DNA from: an uncultured Bacteriovorax sp.
GTDB lineage: Bacteria > Bdellovibrionota > Bacteriovoracia > Bacteriovoracales > Bacteriovoracaceae
Length of the DNA: 24,172 nucleotides
Reading direction: 5' to 3'
Assembly (NCBI GenBank): GCA_946482295.1
Contig: CAMLRB010000024.1
Coordinates: 1-24,172 of the forward strand
This document shows, one piece after another, positions 24,077-24,172 of this stretch; position 1 is the first letter of the stretch; each line of letters opens with the position of its first letter. A model generated the notes under the pieces. It was given only the letters and a program-made list of their open reading frames with translations. It had not been told where the DNA came from and searched no databases. The position numbers were made by a program, and so were the translations under genes.

Positions 24077-24172
24077 CTATTGTTGCATTTCTGCTTTTTT
24101 CTTGTCGAGATAATATTGAAATCCGGTTTCAAAAACGCGGATTCCGCCTTTATCAACTTCAAAAACTTTATT
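24077..24172 (-). CDS. C-terminal end of an ABC-F family ATPase (partial)
   Basis: An open frame enters from the right edge of the window and ends in TAG at 24077-24079, giving 31 residues. It contains KVFEVDKGGIRVFETGF followed by QYYLDKKKAEMQQ. This matches the end of the second ATPase domain of ABC-F proteins (Uup, EttA, YheS, YbiT type), where a Glu/Asp-x-Gly-x-I-x-VYEGNYxxYLxxK pattern is typical. ABC-F proteins act on ribosomes rather than as transporters. The fragment is too short to choose a subfamily. Confidence 0.6.
   Translation of the reverse strand, partial: NKVFEVDKGGIRVFETGFQYYLDKKKAEMQQ

Noticed and set aside
24073..24162. 30-codon N-terminal extension of the HCCA-isomerase-like protein
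   Set aside because: It overlaps the end of the ABC-F gene in another frame, and family similarity begins right at MPKIDF.

Overview
The window is gene-dense chromosomal DNA with no gap over 300 bases lacking a gene, no rRNA or tRNA, no CRISPR array and no recognisable transposon or phage gene. The mix suggests a Gram-negative, moderately AT-rich bacterium: periplasmic Prc protease, periplasmic cyclophilin, several lipoproteins, Enterobacteria-type SpeD and AcnA. A secreted protein-glutaminase-like enzyme, many small lipoproteins and the general protein style point to the Bdellovibrio/Bacteriovorax group of predatory or predator-related bacteria. That lineage call is inference from gene content, not a marker-gene result.

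Region 1 (1-7.1 kb, minus strand) has three separately transcribed genes: the tail-specific protease Prc, a second secreted S41-like protein, and aconitase AcnA. Intrinsic terminators follow the last two. Region 2 (7.1-8.4 kb, plus strand) has a LysR-type regulator divergent from acnA, overlapping a small inner-membrane protein (YbaN/DUF454).

Region 3 (8.35-12.7 kb, minus strand) is a tight four-gene operon: a divergent SelO/YdiU-like pseudokinase-fold protein, an S51 peptidase-like protein, a secreted protein-glutaminase-like enzyme and a small secreted protein. Junctions are ATGA overlaps or 2 nt apart. This is the most unusual group here, because two of its members belong to families that modify proteins.

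Region 4 (12.9-18.4 kb) contains a DUF2799 lipoprotein; a minus-strand operon of speE, an EamA transporter and an RlmI-like rRNA methyltransferase; and, divergently, speD with the stress kinase srkA. SpeD and SpeE together make spermidine from decarboxylated S-adenosylmethionine and putrescine.

Region 5 (18.3-24.2 kb, minus strand) is a long co-directional run: the end of an ABC-F ATPase gene, a HCCA-isomerase/DsbA-fold protein, ppiA, slyD, a YkuD-like L,D-transpeptidase candidate, queD, folE, a lipoprotein, a lytic-transglycosylase-like lipoprotein, and a second paralogous lipoprotein. The last gene has its own near-perfect sigma-54 promoter. FolE and QueD supply the first steps of queuosine/pterin synthesis, and the folding and cell-wall genes form an envelope-maintenance set.

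All three convergent gene pairs overlap at their 3' ends.
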